Source: Flavobacterium sp. N2270 (GTDB lineage Bacteria; Bacteroidota; Bacteroidia; Flavobacteriales; Flavobacteriaceae). Taken from it: a stretch of DNA of 64,000 nucleotides. Below are positions 62,783 through 64,000 of the stretch, piece after piece. The notes under the pieces were generated by a model that saw only the letters and a program-made list of their open reading frames with translations, did not search any database and had not been told where the DNA came from. Position 1 is the stretch's first letter. Every line of letters begins with the position of its first letter. The position numbers and the translations under genes were made by a program. Location of the stretch: NCBI RefSeq assembly GCF_025947225.1, contig NZ_CP110005.1:2170001-2234000 (forward strand), in the 5' to 3' direction.

Positions 62783-62881
62783 AAAGTTAGTTAGCTAACA
62801 ATAGCTAAACAATTGAGGTTTTATTAAGAAAATCTGATTTTACTAATTGTAATTTTATAAAAAATTTAAAACAATATTATT

Positions 62882-63379
62882 ATGAAAAAGATTATTTCAC
62901 TATTTACAATAGCATTATTTACACTTTCTTGTTCGCAAGCACAACAAACAAAGTTTAAGCAAGAAGCCTTAGAAAATGTAATGGTAGATACTAATAATGA
63001 ATCTATTGCATTTAAAGATATTTTAAAAAAATACGAAGGAAAAACCATTGTTATTGATGTTTGGGCTTCGTGGTGTTCAGATTGTATCAAAGGAATGCCT
63101 AAACTAAAAGCATTACAAGCAAAATTTCCCGATGCAACTTACTTATTCATTTCTATGGATAAAAATTATGAATCATGGATAAAAGGAATTGCTAAATATG
63201 ATGTACAAGGAGAACACTATTTAACTTCAGACGGAATGAAAGGCGTTTTTGGAAAATCAGTGAAACTAAATTGGATTCCACGTTATATGATTGTTGATAA
63301 AACAGGTAAAATTGCATTATTTAAAGCTATTGAAGCTGATGATGAAAAAATTACAGAAACATTAAATGCATTAAAATAA
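62882..63379 (+). CDS. Thioredoxin-like TlpA-family lipoprotein
   Basis: A 165-residue protein with a lipoprotein signal ending LSCSQ (about residue 17) and a TlpA/AhpC-type thioredoxin domain with the redox motif WASWCSDCIKGMPKL (CxxC). WIPRYMIVDKTGKI is the cis-Pro region. Probably periplasmic, a thiol-disulfide reductase working with the preceding DoxX-like protein, by linkage. Its stop overlaps the tpiA start by one base. Confidence 0.85.
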   Translation: MKKIISLFTIALFTLSCSQAQQTKFKQEALENVMVDTNNESIAFKDILKKYEGKTIVIDVWASWCSDCIKGMPKLKALQAKFPDATYLFISMDKNYESWIKGIAKYDVQGEHYLTSDGMKGVFGKSVKLNWIPRYMIVDKTGKIALFKAIEADDEKITETLNALK

Positions 63380-64000
63380 TGAGAAAAAATATAGTTGCAG
63401 GAAACTGGAAAATGCACAAAACGCATTCAGAAACAATTGCTTTAATTGAAGAAATTGTATTAAAAAAACAAAATACATCAACAGAAATTATTGTAGCACC
63501 AACGTTTGTTAACTTACAAACAGCAGTTACTATTTCTGAAGGAAATAATATAACTGTTGCGGCACAAAATATGCATCAAGCTGAAGGTGGCGCTTTTACA
63601 GGAGAAATTTCAGCATCAATGTTAACTAATATTGGTGTAAATACTGTAATTCTTGGTCATAGTGAAAGAAGAGCATATTTTCATGAAACAGATGCACTAT
63701 TAGCAAATAAAGTCGATACAGCTTTAAAACACAACATGCGTGTTATTTTTTGTTTTGGCGAAGAGTTAAAAGACCGTCAAATAAACAATCATTTTAATGT
63801 GGTGGAATACCAATTAAGAGATGCTTTATTTCATTTACAAAAAAGCGATTGGTCAAATATCATTTTAGCTTACGAACCTGTTTGGGCTATTGGAACAGGT
63901 GAAACTGCTTCTCCAGAACAAGCTCAAGAAATGCATGCGTTCATTCGTAGCTTAATTGAAAAAGTCTACGGAAACGATGTTGCTGAAAACGTTTCTATAC
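63379..64000 (+). CDS. tpiA: Triosephosphate isomerase, partial
   Basis: The frame from the ATG at 63379 runs off the right edge (about 207 of roughly 250 codons). It reads MRKNIVAGNWKMHKTHSE, with the catalytic Lys in GNWKM, His in LGHSERR and Glu in AYEPVWAIGTG. TpiA interconverts dihydroxyacetone phosphate and glyceraldehyde 3-phosphate. No anomaly in the visible part. Confidence 0.96.
   Translation, partial: MRKNIVAGNWKMHKTHSETIALIEEIVLKKQNTSTEIIVAPTFVNLQTAVTISEGNNITVAAQNMHQAEGGAFTGEISASMLTNIGVNTVILGHSERRAYFHETDALLANKVDTALKHNMRVIFCFGEELKDRQINNHFNVVEYQLRDALFHLQKSDWSNIILAYEPVWAIGTGETASPEQAQEMHAFIRSLIEKVYGNDVAENVSI

Overview
The window is about 64 kb of low-GC (roughly 30% by eye) chromosomal DNA, most likely from a Flavobacterium or close relative (Flavobacteriaceae, Bacteroidota). 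The sequence-level reasons are a secreted endonuclease with a type IX secretion C-terminal sorting domain, a fused CcoN-CcoO cbb3 oxidase subunit, Bacteroidota-type promoters (TTG, about 20 nt, TAnnTTTG), few Shine-Dalgarno sequences, and family-specific genes (DUF3822, DUF2911, DUF1599, BT_3928-like). It reads as ordinary core genome: dense, with short spacers, many bidirectional hairpin terminators, and no rRNA, tRNA, CRISPR array, prophage or insertion sequence that I could recognise.

Layout. 1-6150: cut membrane protein, lipoprotein, kdsB, RecD-like helicase, a membrane protein-DUF3822-rsmD run and a flavin reductase. 6168-6495: RNase P RNA on the minus strand. 6627-8347: dnaX, split by an A10 tract that probably makes tau and gamma from one gene. 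8400-13500, minus: CAP lipoprotein, pdxH, rnz with a STAS-like partner, pyrB, pyrR, DUF2911 protein. 13634-17620: light-repair cluster (SRPBCC, SDR, two photolyase/cryptochrome genes). 17624-24626: HAD phosphatase, ECF sigma cassette, BNR lipoprotein, SPR-repeat secreted protein, RsmB-like methyltransferase, secreted endonuclease I.

24709-34180 is the microaerobic respiration block: ccoS-ccoNO-ccoQ-ccoP-ccoG-ccoH-TauE-like on the minus strand, the copper ATPase ccoI, and a divergent Crp/Fnr regulator. The same 16-bp operator-like palindrome occurs before ccoS and between ccoI and the regulator. 34212-36318: rhodanese, then a MarR-nitroreductase-YceI unit with two MarR-type palindromes over its promoter.

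36386-43348 is a complete trp operon, trpE-G-D-C-F-B-A. It is preceded by an 18-codon leader peptide with three consecutive Trp codons and an attenuator, and its looser spacers hold repeat-like elements. 43523-54404: NfeD-like/flotillin pair, CIA30 protein, SDR, an RluA-type synthase with a damaged or unconventional start, yaaA, MBL hydrolase, a large unrecognised protein, bcp, an endonuclease III without its iron-sulfur cysteines, and an ECF sigma factor with a tiny downstream gene. 54729-64000: uvrA, an orphan helical protein between inverted repeats, rlmH, folP with a lipoprotein, DUF1599, DoxX-like/thioredoxin-like/tpiA run, with tpiA cut by the window end.

The strongest observations are the dnaX slippery tract, the trp attenuator and the shared Fnr-type operator. 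All family calls are from reading translations, without database searches.
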